17,432 nt of DNA. Source: an uncultured Bacteroidales bacterium. Its GTDB lineage: Bacteria > Bacteroidota > Bacteroidia > Bacteroidales > Paludibacteraceae. The notes beneath the pieces were generated by a model. The model had not been told where the DNA came from, made no database searches, and saw only the letters and a program-made list of their open reading frames with translations. The position numbers were made by a program, and so were the translations under genes. This document shows positions 1 through 6,758 of the stretch, piece by piece; positions within the stretch are counted from its first letter, which is position 1, and each line of letters begins with the position of its first letter. The stretch spans positions 1 through 17,432 of the forward strand of contig CALCUH010000155.1 in assembly GCA_937907165.1 (NCBI GenBank). The letters are read 5' to 3'.

Positions 1-1478
1 AAAAAGAAGGCCGTTTCTACGACTATTTCCGTGACCGGGTCATGTTCCCGATCATGGACAAAAACAGCAAGGTGATCGGCTTCGGCGGCCGTACTATGAA
101 AAAGGATGACCAGGTGAAGTATCAGAACTCGCCTGAGTCTGACATCTATCACAAGGGCAATGTGCTTTATGGCATCTATTTCGCTAAGAATGCTATCATC
201 AAGGAGAAGAAGTGCTACATCGTGGAGGGGTATGCTGATGTGCTTTCCATGACGCAGGCTGGCGTGAATAACATCGTGGCGCCTTGCGGTACCGCTCTGA
301 CGGTGGAACAGATTCGTCTGCTCCGACGCATCGTGCCTTCCGTCGACGCTGATAGAATCGATGGCAATAAGAATGTCACGATGCTTTATGACGGTGATAG
401 CGCTGGCGTGCATGCGGCTTTGAAGAATGGCAAACTCCTGCTTCAGGAGGGATTGAACGCGAAGGTGGTGGTGCTTCCTCCTGAGGATGACCCCGACACG
501 TTCGCGCAGAACCATGACTCTTCCTATGTGTTGCAGTACCTCGCCGAGCAGGAACAGGATTATATCATCTTTAAAACTAAATACCTGCTGAAGGAGGCGA
601 ACGGAGACCCTATTAAAAAGGCGCAGACCATCACCGAAATGGCGCAGACCATTTCTGTGATCCCTGACCAGGTGAAACGTTCCGTCTACGTGACGGAGTG
701 CTCCAAACTGCTCGGCGTGGAGGAGAACTTGCTCTATACGACCATCTCCCAAAAACAGTGGAACGAGATATCGTCTTCTAATAATAATTATAGTCCTATC
801 TCTGAGGCTCAACGGGTGGACGTTCCGCCGCCGGACCTCTTTAATCCGGATGTGGATCCGACTTCAGCTACATCTTCTCCAGTGCCCCACGCTTCTAATT
901 TGCCTACGGTGGCGGATCGGGTGGAGAAGGATGTCATCTACTATCTGGTGCGTTATGGCGAGCGTGAGATTTTCTCCTCGGAGAAGGACGGAAAGCCTTT
1001 CATGTACCATGTGGTCACGTATATAAAGCATGAGTTGGATTTAGATGATCTTTCGTTCTCTAATCCGCTCTATGCGAGTATGTTGAACGAATTTCATGCT
1101 GCGTTTGTGGCTGGACAAAGCGCATCCGCTCAACAATTTTTCTTGCGTAACTCTAATCTGGAGATGATTCAGGTCGCAACCGACGTCCTTTCCGACCGTT
1201 ATCAGTTGAGCCGTATGTTCGATAAGAATTGCTCCACGAATAAGGTGAAGGCGAAGAAATTGGACAATGAGGAGGGGGATAGGCTGCCTGTGGATGTGCC
1301 TCGTGTGGTCTTCAACTATAAGTTCAATTGGGTGGAGACGGAAATGAAGAAATGTATGGCGCAGATGCAGCAGACCGAGGATGAGACGGAGAGAAATGAA
1401 ATCTTCAAGAGGTATCATTCTTTGCATATGAGCAAGGAACAACTTGCCAAATTCCTGGGGGAACGCATTATCATATAG
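1..1478 (+). CDS. dnaG: DNA primase DnaG, 5'-truncated by the window edge
   Basis: DNA primase makes the RNA primers for replication and works with the replicative helicase at the fork. The open frame enters from the window edge (frame of base 3, beginning KEGRFYDYFRDRVMFP), so the zinc-binding domain and the front of the catalytic core lie outside; about 491 residues are visible. Seen directly: the end of the primase core (VMFPI...VIGFGGR), then the Toprim domain with its acidic residues in YIVEGYADVLSM (Glu codon at 225) and MLYDGDSAG (Asp codons at 390 and 396), followed by a long C-terminal region of the helicase-binding type with a low-complexity Ser/Pro/Asp-rich linker at about 770-900. 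The segment between IRLLRRI and NVTMLYDGD (VPSVDADRIDGNK) is longer than I expect for this loop. The next gene starts 25 bases after the stop on the same strand. Family assignment is secure. Confidence 0.95.
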   Translation, partial: KEGRFYDYFRDRVMFPIMDKNSKVIGFGGRTMKKDDQVKYQNSPESDIYHKGNVLYGIYFAKNAIIKEKKCYIVEGYADVLSMTQAGVNNIVAPCGTALTVEQIRLLRRIVPSVDADRIDGNKNVTMLYDGDSAGVHAALKNGKLLLQEGLNAKVVVLPPEDDPDTFAQNHDSSYVLQYLAEQEQDYIIFKTKYLLKEANGDPIKKAQTITEMAQTISVIPDQVKRSVYVTECSKLLGVEENLLYTTISQKQWNEISSSNNNYSPISEAQRVDVPPPDLFNPDVDPTSATSSPVPHASNLPTVADRVEKDVIYYLVRYGEREIFSSEKDGKPFMYHVVTYIKHELDLDDLSFSNPLYASMLNEFHAAFVAGQSASAQQFFLRNSNLEMIQVATDVLSDRYQLSRMFDKNCSTNKVKAKKLDNEEGDRLPVDVPRVVFNYKFNWVETEMKKCMAQMQQTEDETERNEIFKRYHSLHMSKEQLAKFLGERIII

Positions 1479-1503
1479 TTTCATGTCGCTTATTATTTTT
1501 AAT

Positions 1504-2163
1504 ATGAAAAGATATAGTTTCTTGGCCATCTTACTGGCTATCCTTGTTTCGGGTTGTGTGAAACCGAAGACGCCGGAGGAGAAGGGAGCGGACGTGGTCC
1601 TCTCGGTCTCAAAGTGTTCGCGCCTTTATACGGTGCAGTATAATGTCCACAAGGTGTTGACTCATCAGGATTTCAGTTCCATCGAGGGAAACATCTTCTT
1701 TGAGAAAATCTCTATTCCGATTCCTGGCGAGCGTAAGATAGCGATGCCGATGGACGCTACCGTCAAGGCGTATATCGATTTCGCTGATTTTACTGCGGAC
1801 AATGTTCTGATAGAGGGTGATAAGATTACTATCACGCTGCCGGATCCTAAGATAGAGATGACCTCTTCCAAGGTGGATTATGCGAACGAGAAACAGTTCC
1901 TCTCTTGGAACCGGTCTAAGTTCTCGGAAGAGGAGAAGGAGGCGTTGCTGAAGATAGGTAGGGCTAAGGTGCTTTCGGGTATGAAAAATACGGATGTCAT
2001 CGAGCGTTCCCGATTGGGCGCTTATAACGCTTTGCTTCCTTTGGTGGTCGCCGCTGGTTTCTCTCGTGAGCATGTGACCGTCCGTTTCAGCCAAGAGCTG
2101 GAAGGGAAGAAGCTTGACGACGCGACTCTCAAGAATTTATTGGAGGATAAAAACGATTTATAA
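1504..2163 (+). CDS. DUF4230 family lipoprotein
   Basis: This 219-residue protein resembles the DUF4230 family, which has no known biochemical role. I chose the ATG at 1504 because it gives a clean lipoprotein signal (MKRYSFLAILLAILVSGC, lipobox LVSGC with Cys18). A longer in-frame start at 1444 would put 20 extra residues before the signal and overlap dnaG. The mature part starts with an acidic/basic spacer (KPKTPEEKGADVV). Then come alternating beta-like segments (LYTVQYNVHKVL, IAMPMDATVKAYIDF, ITITLPDPKIEM) and a charged helical region (EEEKEALLKIGRAKVL), a typical DUF4230 pattern. The next gene starts 9 bases later and encodes another DUF4230-like protein, so the two are very probably co-transcribed and may act together in the envelope. 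Family call is from remembered sequence patterns; function unknown. Confidence 0.75.
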   Translation: MKRYSFLAILLAILVSGCVKPKTPEEKGADVVLSVSKCSRLYTVQYNVHKVLTHQDFSSIEGNIFFEKISIPIPGERKIAMPMDATVKAYIDFADFTADNVLIEGDKITITLPDPKIEMTSSKVDYANEKQFLSWNRSKFSEEEKEALLKIGRAKVLSGMKNTDVIERSRLGAYNALLPLVVAAGFSREHVTVRFSQELEGKKLDDATLKNLLEDKNDL

Positions 2164-2172
2164 TTTGAAACT

Positions 2173-2736
2173 ATGATAAAGAAAATCTTAATATTGGTGA
2201 TTCTGCTCGCGATAGGGTGGTTCGCATATAACTATTTCTCGGGTGAAAAGGCGGTGGAGAGTAAGGAACAGATAGAGATGTCTACTGAAATAACCTCTAT
2301 TAAGGAGATTGCGGAGTGGGAGTTCCTGACGGTTGAGGTGGAGGAGCTCGAGGATACGGTCATCCCGAGGTTGATTATCACAGATGATCAGTTCGTTCGC
2401 ATCTACAAAGGCACTGCCCGCTTGGGCGTCGATATGAAAGAGGCTGATTCCAATTGGGTCGCTTGCTCGGGCGATACCGCGACGTTGCTTTTGCCGCAGA
2501 TAAAGATATTGGACGAGAACATCATAGATGATATGCAGACCCGCACGTTCTATGAAAGCGGGAAGATGACTCCTGCCATCAAGGAGGCTTTGTACGAAAA
2601 GGCGAAGAGGGATATGCGCAAGCGTGCCTTGTCCGACGAGAACGTGGCGGCCGCTAAGGAGAATGCGAAGGCGCAATTCTCTTATATGTTCCACTCTATG
2701 GGTTACGGAAGCGTTTCCGTTTCTTTCGTTAAGTGA
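2173..2736 (+). CDS. DUF4230 family membrane-anchored protein
   Basis: This 187-residue protein is the second of the DUF4230-like pair. It starts with a basic residue pair and one hydrophobic helix (MIKKILILVILLAIGWFAYNYF, about residues 4-22) with no signal-peptidase or lipobox motif. It is therefore probably anchored in the inner membrane with the rest in the periplasm. The body repeats the neighbour's order: a beta strand around EFLTVEVEEL, a segment ending in a strand rich in aliphatic residues (TATLLLPQIKIL), then a long charged helix (AIKEALYEKAKRDMRKRAL) and a closing FHSMGYGSVSVSF strand. The pair differs in anchoring (lipoprotein versus transmembrane). The stop lies only 3 bases from the stop of the convergent acyltransferase gene, with no terminator between them. 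Function unknown. Confidence 0.72.
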   Translation: MIKKILILVILLAIGWFAYNYFSGEKAVESKEQIEMSTEITSIKEIAEWEFLTVEVEELEDTVIPRLIITDDQFVRIYKGTARLGVDMKEADSNWVACSGDTATLLLPQIKILDENIIDDMQTRTFYESGKMTPAIKEALYEKAKRDMRKRALSDENVAAAKENAKAQFSYMFHSMGYGSVSVSFVK

Positions 2737-2739
2737 ATT

Positions 2740-3252
2740 TTAGTTTGGCTGTTTATCCTCGGGTATTTTCATAAAAGGCATTTTGCCTTCCTTGTATTTC
2801 GGGTTGTTCTCAATTTCGTAAGGTAAATCTTTCCTCCATCCGATAATTTTTGCCGGAGAACCTGCGACAATCGCTCCTTTCGGAACACTTTTGTTGACAA
2901 ATGAATTCCCGGCGATGATTGCTTTGTCTTCCACAATGACGGGACCGGATACTACCACATTAGGTCCAATCCATACTTTGTTGCCGATTTTTGCCACATC
3001 TTTATAGGGGAACAACCTAACGGTGGAGAAACGTAGACCTAAAACACAATCGTCACCTATTTCAGTGCCTGGTACCATGCAGGTGGCTATTCCTTTGCAT
3101 ACAAAATAACTGCCTTTGCCGATTTTCGTGTCTGGGGTTACTTTGGAATTGAAAAAAAAGAAAATGATTGCTTGCATCAGTTTAGGTAACAATGGAATGT
3201 GGTGTACGTAAAGACTCCTTTCTATCCTGTAAAATTTAATTGCGTTTATCAT
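2740..3252 (-). CDS. Hexapeptide-repeat (left-handed beta-helix) acyltransferase, serine-acetyltransferase-like
   Basis: This 170-residue protein looks like the short serine-acetyltransferase-like enzymes found in surface-polysaccharide loci. The N-terminal helical part (MINAIKFYRIERSLYVHHIP...) is followed from about residue 41 by imperfect hexapeptide repeats of the (I/V)GxxxxI type: TKIGKG, TEIGDD, AKIGNKVWIGPNVVVSG, VIVEDKAIIAG, then the usual closing VPKGAIVAGSPAKIIGW. Enzymes of this fold form trimers and transfer acetyl groups from acetyl-CoA to a hydroxyl. Oddity: where relatives carry histidines in the first coils, this protein reads YFVCKGIATCMV and FSTVRLFPYKDVAKIG, with no histidine in the beta-helix at all. 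Catalysis may therefore differ or be lost. The gene stands alone, convergent with the DUF4230 pair, with a strong promoter 140 bases upstream. Substrate unknown. Confidence 0.8.
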   Translation of the reverse strand: MINAIKFYRIERSLYVHHIPLLPKLMQAIIFFFFNSKVTPDTKIGKGSYFVCKGIATCMVPGTEIGDDCVLGLRFSTVRLFPYKDVAKIGNKVWIGPNVVVSGPVIVEDKAIIAGNSFVNKSVPKGAIVAGSPAKIIGWRKDLPYEIENNPKYKEGKMPFMKIPEDKQPN

Positions 3253-3361
3253 TGTCGTTTGTTGTGTTAATTGTGCATTACAAAGGAAAAAATCGTTAGG
3301 GGAATTTTTGAATGATGGATTAAACGGTTTTCTCCGATTTTATATTTCTAAAATATCTATC

Positions 3362-3382
3362 ATATATTATTTGATAATATAT
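3362..3382 (-). promoter_or_regulatory. Perfect inverted repeat in the acyltransferase leader
   Basis: ATATATTAT, a 3-base loop, then ATAATATAT: a perfect 9-bp dyad. It lies about 10 bases downstream of the minus-strand -7 box, so it would form a hairpin at the very 5' end of the ~135-nt leader, or act as an operator. The stem is all A/T, so the RNA hairpin would be weak and an operator role is equally possible. Confidence 0.45.
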
Positions 3383-3391
3383 TTCCTTGTA

Positions 3392-3422
3392 CAAAGTTAT
3401 GAATTTTCGTTGTTTTGACAAA
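3392..3422 (-). promoter_or_regulatory. Bacteroidetes-type promoter for the acyltransferase
   Basis: Read on the minus strand this is TTTG (3419-3422), a 19-base spacer, then TAACTTTG (3392-3399). This is an exact match to the Bacteroidetes -33/-7 consensus TTTG-N19-TAnnTTTG. Transcription should start near 3385, leaving a leader of roughly 130 bases before the ATG at 3252. Confidence 0.7.
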
Positions 3423-3619
3423 TTGTAATGTCGTTATGTGACGTTTCTACCCAATTTTATTGCCGTTTAACCTTGAAATACCTCTGAATCGTCATTAAAT
3501 TTCCTCTTTTCGAACTAATGCGTTAAAAGTATAAAAGCAATGGCGGAAAAATACATCCGAATGAATGGATTTTCCACATTAGTGGGTTAATAATAAAAAC
3601 GCTTTTATGTCCTAACGAA

Positions 3620-3627
3620 TAAATTTG
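3620..3627 (+). promoter_or_regulatory. -7 element of the pectate lyase promoter
   Basis: TAAATTTG matches the -7 consensus TAnnTTTG and sits 39 bases before the ATG at 3666. No TTG or TTTG is present at the expected -33 distance (about 3597-3601). The promoter may therefore need an activator, as is common for polysaccharide-degradation genes. Confidence 0.5.
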
Positions 3628-3665
3628 CCTTGTTAATTAATGAGACTATTTTAAAGCGTATTGTC

Positions 3666-5435
3666 ATGAGAAAAACAATCTTGAGCCTTTTCCTTGCGTT
3701 GCCGTTTTATATGACTGCGCAGGACCATTTGTATCTTTACATGAAGAATGGGGATATCAATGAGTATCTTATATCCGACGTGGATAGCATCGTTTTCCAA
3801 GAGAGGGAATCTGACCCGTATGAACAGCCTATCGAAGAGCCCGTGATTGTGCATGAAGAGGGAACGACACCTCAAATCGTGACGGTTGGGGACGTCGAAG
3901 TGCTTCGCTCCGGAGGGTGGTTCGAGTCCGGTTTCGCGGAGTGGAAAGCAGTTGCCGATGCGAGCGGATATAATGTCTATTACAAGAAATCGGACGCTGG
4001 CGCATTTTCTCGTATAGACGCTCCGTTGGTGCGTAGCTATAAGGATTGTGTGCGAGCGGATATATTAGGCGTGGCTGCCGGTAGTTATGAGATGAAGATC
4101 GCACCCGTCATAGGCGGGAAGGAGGGTTCTGCAACCGTCGTTAAGTTTGATGTCGCGGCGCATGATCGTGCCGGGTTCGCACATTTCAATAACAGCGGTG
4201 TGGGGGCTTATAAGGACGACGGAACGCTCAAGGAGGGGGCGATTGTCTTGTATGTCACGGAAAAGAATAAGAATACGATATCGCAGGATATCTACACTTC
4301 TTCCGGGAAGACGACCTCCTGCACGGGTATCTCAGCTATCTGTTCCGCCTTGCAGAAGGGGTATGAGACACGTCCCGTCTGTATCCGTCTGATTGGTAAA
4401 GTGACGGCGGACGGTATGACTGGTTCGGGTGATTCCAATAATTTGCTCATCAAGTCTTCCACGGCTGGTCGTCCCGCAAAGAATATCACTGTTGAGGGTG
4501 TGGGCGATGATGCGACGTGCTACGGTTTCGGTGTGAGGTGCGTTAGGGTGCAAAGCGTGGAGATCAGAAATTTAGGCATTATGCTCTTCGGCGACGATGG
4601 CATCGCTTTCGAGACGGAGAACAAATATGTGTGGGTGCATCATAACGATATTTTCTATGGGACGGCTGGAAGCGATGCGGACCAGGCGAAGGGAGACGGC
4701 TCGCTTGACTTGAAGAACGATTCCCAGTACATGACGCTCTCCTACAACCATTTCTGGGATTCGGGAAAGATGTCGCTCTGCGGTATGAAGTCCGAGACGG
4801 GTTCCAACTACATCTCTTACCACCATAACTGGTTCGACCATTCCGATTCCCGTCATCCGCGTGTCCGCACGATGTCGGTCCACGTCTACAACAACTACTT
4901 CGACGGCGTGGCTAAATATGGAGTGGGTGTGACCTACGGTGCGAGCGTCTTCGTAGAGTCCAATTACTTCCGTAACGTCTCTAAACCTATGTTAGCCTCC
5001 AAACAGGGAACCGATGCGAAAGGAGCAGGCACGTTTTCCGGTGAGGACGGAGGTGTCATCAAGTCGTTCAATAATTATTATGCGGAGAAACCCTCTTCTT
5101 TCAGTTTCATCACCTACAAGGAGAACCCTACAAGTTTCGACGCCTACGAAGCCTCTTCCCGCACGGAGCAGGTCCCTGCGGCATGTAAAGCGTTGGCTGG
5201 CTCTTCCCAGTACGATAATTTCGATACCAATGCGCAACTCATGTATAAGTATAACGTCACCGAACCCGAAAAGGTGGCGGAGGTCGTGAAGACGAGCGCC
5301 GGACGTATGAACGGAGGCGATTTCTCATGGACGTTCAATAACAGTGTCGACGATGCGGACTATGCTTTGAACGTGAAACTGATGGAGGCGATAAGGAACT
5401 ACTCTTCGAAATTGGTCTCCGTGTCGGGAGAGTAG
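3666..5435 (+). CDS. Secreted pectate lyase, polysaccharide lyase family 1, with N-terminal accessory domains
   Basis: This 589-residue enzyme should cleave polygalacturonate in pectin by beta-elimination. I use the ATG at 3666 rather than the in-frame TTG at 3630 because it begins a clear signal peptide (MRKTILSLFLALPFYMTAQ) and lies well placed after the -7 element. Order: signal peptide 1-19; a short segment LYLYMKNGDINEYLISDVDS followed by IVF, like the small N-terminal motif I recall from other Bacteroidetes secreted proteins; a fibronectin-III-like domain about 75-165; and a PL1 parallel beta-helix about 170-475. Diagnostic PL1 motifs are YVWVHHNDIF, DGSLDLKNDSQYMTLSYNHF (Ca-binding Asp region near 344-348), HHNWFDHSDSRHPRVR (RxPxxR, Arg396/Pro398/Arg401, containing the catalytic Arg) and VYNNYFDG. 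There is no T9SS C-terminal domain. It is a lone gene followed by a hairpin terminator. Confidence 0.92.
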   Translation: MRKTILSLFLALPFYMTAQDHLYLYMKNGDINEYLISDVDSIVFQERESDPYEQPIEEPVIVHEEGTTPQIVTVGDVEVLRSGGWFESGFAEWKAVADASGYNVYYKKSDAGAFSRIDAPLVRSYKDCVRADILGVAAGSYEMKIAPVIGGKEGSATVVKFDVAAHDRAGFAHFNNSGVGAYKDDGTLKEGAIVLYVTEKNKNTISQDIYTSSGKTTSCTGISAICSALQKGYETRPVCIRLIGKVTADGMTGSGDSNNLLIKSSTAGRPAKNITVEGVGDDATCYGFGVRCVRVQSVEIRNLGIMLFGDDGIAFETENKYVWVHHNDIFYGTAGSDADQAKGDGSLDLKNDSQYMTLSYNHFWDSGKMSLCGMKSETGSNYISYHHNWFDHSDSRHPRVRTMSVHVYNNYFDGVAKYGVGVTYGASVFVESNYFRNVSKPMLASKQGTDAKGAGTFSGEDGGVIKSFNNYYAEKPSSFSFITYKENPTSFDAYEASSRTEQVPAACKALAGSSQYDNFDTNAQLMYKYNVTEPEKVAEVVKTSAGRMNGGDFSWTFNNSVDDADYALNVKLMEAIRNYSSKLVSVSGE

Positions 5436-5503
5436 ATTCTGATTAGGACAAAGTTATTTCATGTGATTGTAATGGCAGGAGATTGGTGAAGTCTTCTGCT
5501 AAT

Positions 5504-5550
5504 AAAGAGTCCGGGAAGGAAAGTTTTCCGGATTCTTTTATGATTTTTTT
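5504..5550 (+). terminator. Intrinsic terminator after the pectate lyase
   Basis: Arms around AAGAGTCCGGGAA (5505-5517) and TTTTCCGGATTCTT (5524-5537) pair with some G-T wobbles. They are followed by T-rich sequence ending in T7 (5544-5550). It shares the 11-mer TCCGGGAAGGA with the terminator at 6713. Confidence 0.75.
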
Positions 5551-5633
5551 AGTCCATACTTTGTGACCTTTCCGCATAATGGAGCGAATCTTTCAGTGGT
5601 GCGCTTTCTTTTCCATAGATTATTGGAAAATCA

Positions 5634-5664
5634 TTTGCCTCATTGTGGCTTGTATTTATATTTT
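5634..5664 (+). promoter_or_regulatory. Promoter of the membrane-protein pair
   Basis: TTTG (5634-5637), 19-base spacer, TATATTTT (5657-5664). This matches the -33/-7 consensus in all but the final base. The expected start near 5671 gives a ~24-base leader to the ATG at 5695 and rules out the longer in-frame start at 5563. Confidence 0.5.
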
Positions 5665-5694
5665 TACAGAATAATAATATGCGTTAAGGGAAAA

Positions 5695-6162
5695 ATGGGA
5701 AAAAACACAGAAAAAATTATAATGACGGGTGCCTTGTTGTTACCGCTAATTAGTTATTGTGCTATAATTCATTTCGGAGTTGGACCAATAAACTTGTATG
5801 TTATTGTTTTCTTATTATCCGCTTCCGTATTGGCGGTGACCTCTGTAGTTGGCCTTGTGCGTGCGTTGCGTTCATCCTCACAGTACGAGAAGAAGTGTTT
5901 GCTCTCTTCTTTTTGTATGTCCGCTTTAGGCATTTCACTCTCTTTGACGATGTTGGGTTTGTTTGTGTCGTTTATTGGTTGCCGAGGGTGTGAGGCTCCA
6001 TTGATTTTGAATGCTTTCGCGATTTTAGCATTGCTGTTGTCCGTCGCTCAGGTGATTATCTCGTGGAAGAAGAATGCCGACAAATGGGGAATGATTGTGG
6101 GTTTGGCCGCTTTGGTGTACATACTTTTAGGACCTTTGGAGGCCATATTGGGGAAACCTTGA
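5695..6162 (+). CDS. Uncharacterised four-helix membrane protein
   Basis: This 155-residue protein is of unknown function. The ATG at 5695 is chosen over an upstream in-frame one because of the AAGGG at 5686-5690 and the promoter-like sequence at 5634-5664. Four hydrophobic stretches are visible: about residues 10-27, 34-55, 72-96 and 103-120, with a last one near the C-terminus (GMIVGLAALVYILLGPLEAIL). It is basic between helices (RALRSSSQYEKK, WKKNADKW). The C-terminal signature KKNADKWGMIV recurs in the next gene as KNGSDKWGVIL, so the two are diverged paralogues of nearly equal length (155 and 151). The gene pair lies between two similar terminators and is presumably one operon. No catalytic motif is visible. 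Confidence 0.7.
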   Translation: MGKNTEKIIMTGALLLPLISYCAIIHFGVGPINLYVIVFLLSASVLAVTSVVGLVRALRSSSQYEKKCLLSSFCMSALGISLSLTMLGLFVSFIGCRGCEAPLILNAFAILALLLSVAQVIISWKKNADKWGMIVGLAALVYILLGPLEAILGKP

Positions 6163-6206
6163 ATGTTTGGATTTATGTGATATCAATAACTATATGATTT
6201 TAAAAT

Positions 6207-6662
6207 ATGAAGGATGAAAACATTGGGAAAAAATGTATGGTGGCGGTGATGGCTATGGTGTTGATAGGTGATGCCGTACCAGCCTTAACTATTTACTTTA
6301 TGTTGTTGTCCATTCCTCTGTTCGTCGTATTTGCGTATGTGAACAGGGTGAGAATGATTCATTCCGAATTTGGGGATTGTTATGGGAATGGGTGGATGAC
6401 GGAATCTTGGTGTGTGTTACGATTGGGGCTTTATCTCTCTTTGATGATGGTTGCCCGCCTCTTTGTGATTATGCATTGGCCGGGTGGAAGCGTGCTGTAC
6501 CGCTTCTCTACTCTTTTTGCGCTTGCGCTGTCTGGTGTAATGATTTCCTGTTCGATAAAGAATGGATCAGACAAATGGGGCGTGATTTTGACGGTCTCCG
6601 CTTGGGTTTTTACCCTTCTGAAAGGGGCGTTCCTTCCTCTCTTGCGGAGTGTTTTTCAGTAA
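6207..6662 (+). CDS. Uncharacterised membrane protein with IMHWPG motif, paralogue of the preceding gene
   Basis: This 151-residue, four-helix membrane protein is of unknown function. Hydrophobic segments are about residues 11-30, 29-46, 70-92 and 100-118, plus a C-terminal one. The third helix ends in RLFVIMHWPGGSVL. An almost identical (F/L)xxMHWPG motif occurs at a helix end in GldL, the inner-membrane component of the type IX secretion/gliding motor, and in other small Bacteroidetes membrane proteins. The rest does not resemble GldL, which has a long cytoplasmic tail. The paralogy to the preceding gene rests on the KNGSDKWGVIL segment, the length and the order of helices. The gene starts 44 bases after its neighbour with no terminator between, so co-transcription is likely. 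Confidence 0.7.
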   Translation: MKDENIGKKCMVAVMAMVLIGDAVPALTIYFMLLSIPLFVVFAYVNRVRMIHSEFGDCYGNGWMTESWCVLRLGLYLSLMMVARLFVIMHWPGGSVLYRFSTLFALALSGVMISCSIKNGSDKWGVILTVSAWVFTLLKGAFLPLLRSVFQ

Positions 6663-6704
6663 AGGTGTTGAGTAAGGATGCTAGGCATTTTTTTCTATAA
6701 GCAA

Positions 6705-6743
6705 TAAAAAAATCCGGGAAGGAGCCTCCCCGGATTTTTTTTA
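6705..6743. terminator. Bidirectional terminator between the membrane-protein pair and fumarase
   Basis: AATCCGGGAAGG and CCTCCCCGGATT (6711-6734) form a G+C-rich stem with one A-C mismatch. It is flanked by an A run on the left (6706-6712) and a T run on the right (6735-6742). It can therefore terminate both converging transcripts. Confidence 0.85.
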
Positions 6744-6758
6744 TGGATAGATGCCGGC

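Larger units (their letters stand above)
3253..3665. other. Divergent intergenic regulatory region, acyltransferase / pectate lyase
   Basis: This 413-base A+T-rich gap has no convincing ORF. It holds a consensus minus-strand promoter for the acyltransferase (3392-3422), an inverted repeat just downstream of its expected start (3362-3382), and a -7 element for the pectate lyase (3620-3627). An imperfect direct repeat (3516-3538 and 3580-3602) and an imperfect dyad (3545-3575) may be operator sequence for the lyase gene. Confidence 0.6.

Noticed and set aside
1041..2694. Minus-strand frames of about 160 codons opposite dnaG and both DUF4230 genes
   Set aside because: The coding strand is set by recognisable DnaG Toprim motifs and by lipobox and membrane-anchor starts; the antisense translations are His/Arg/Leu-rich with no motifs.
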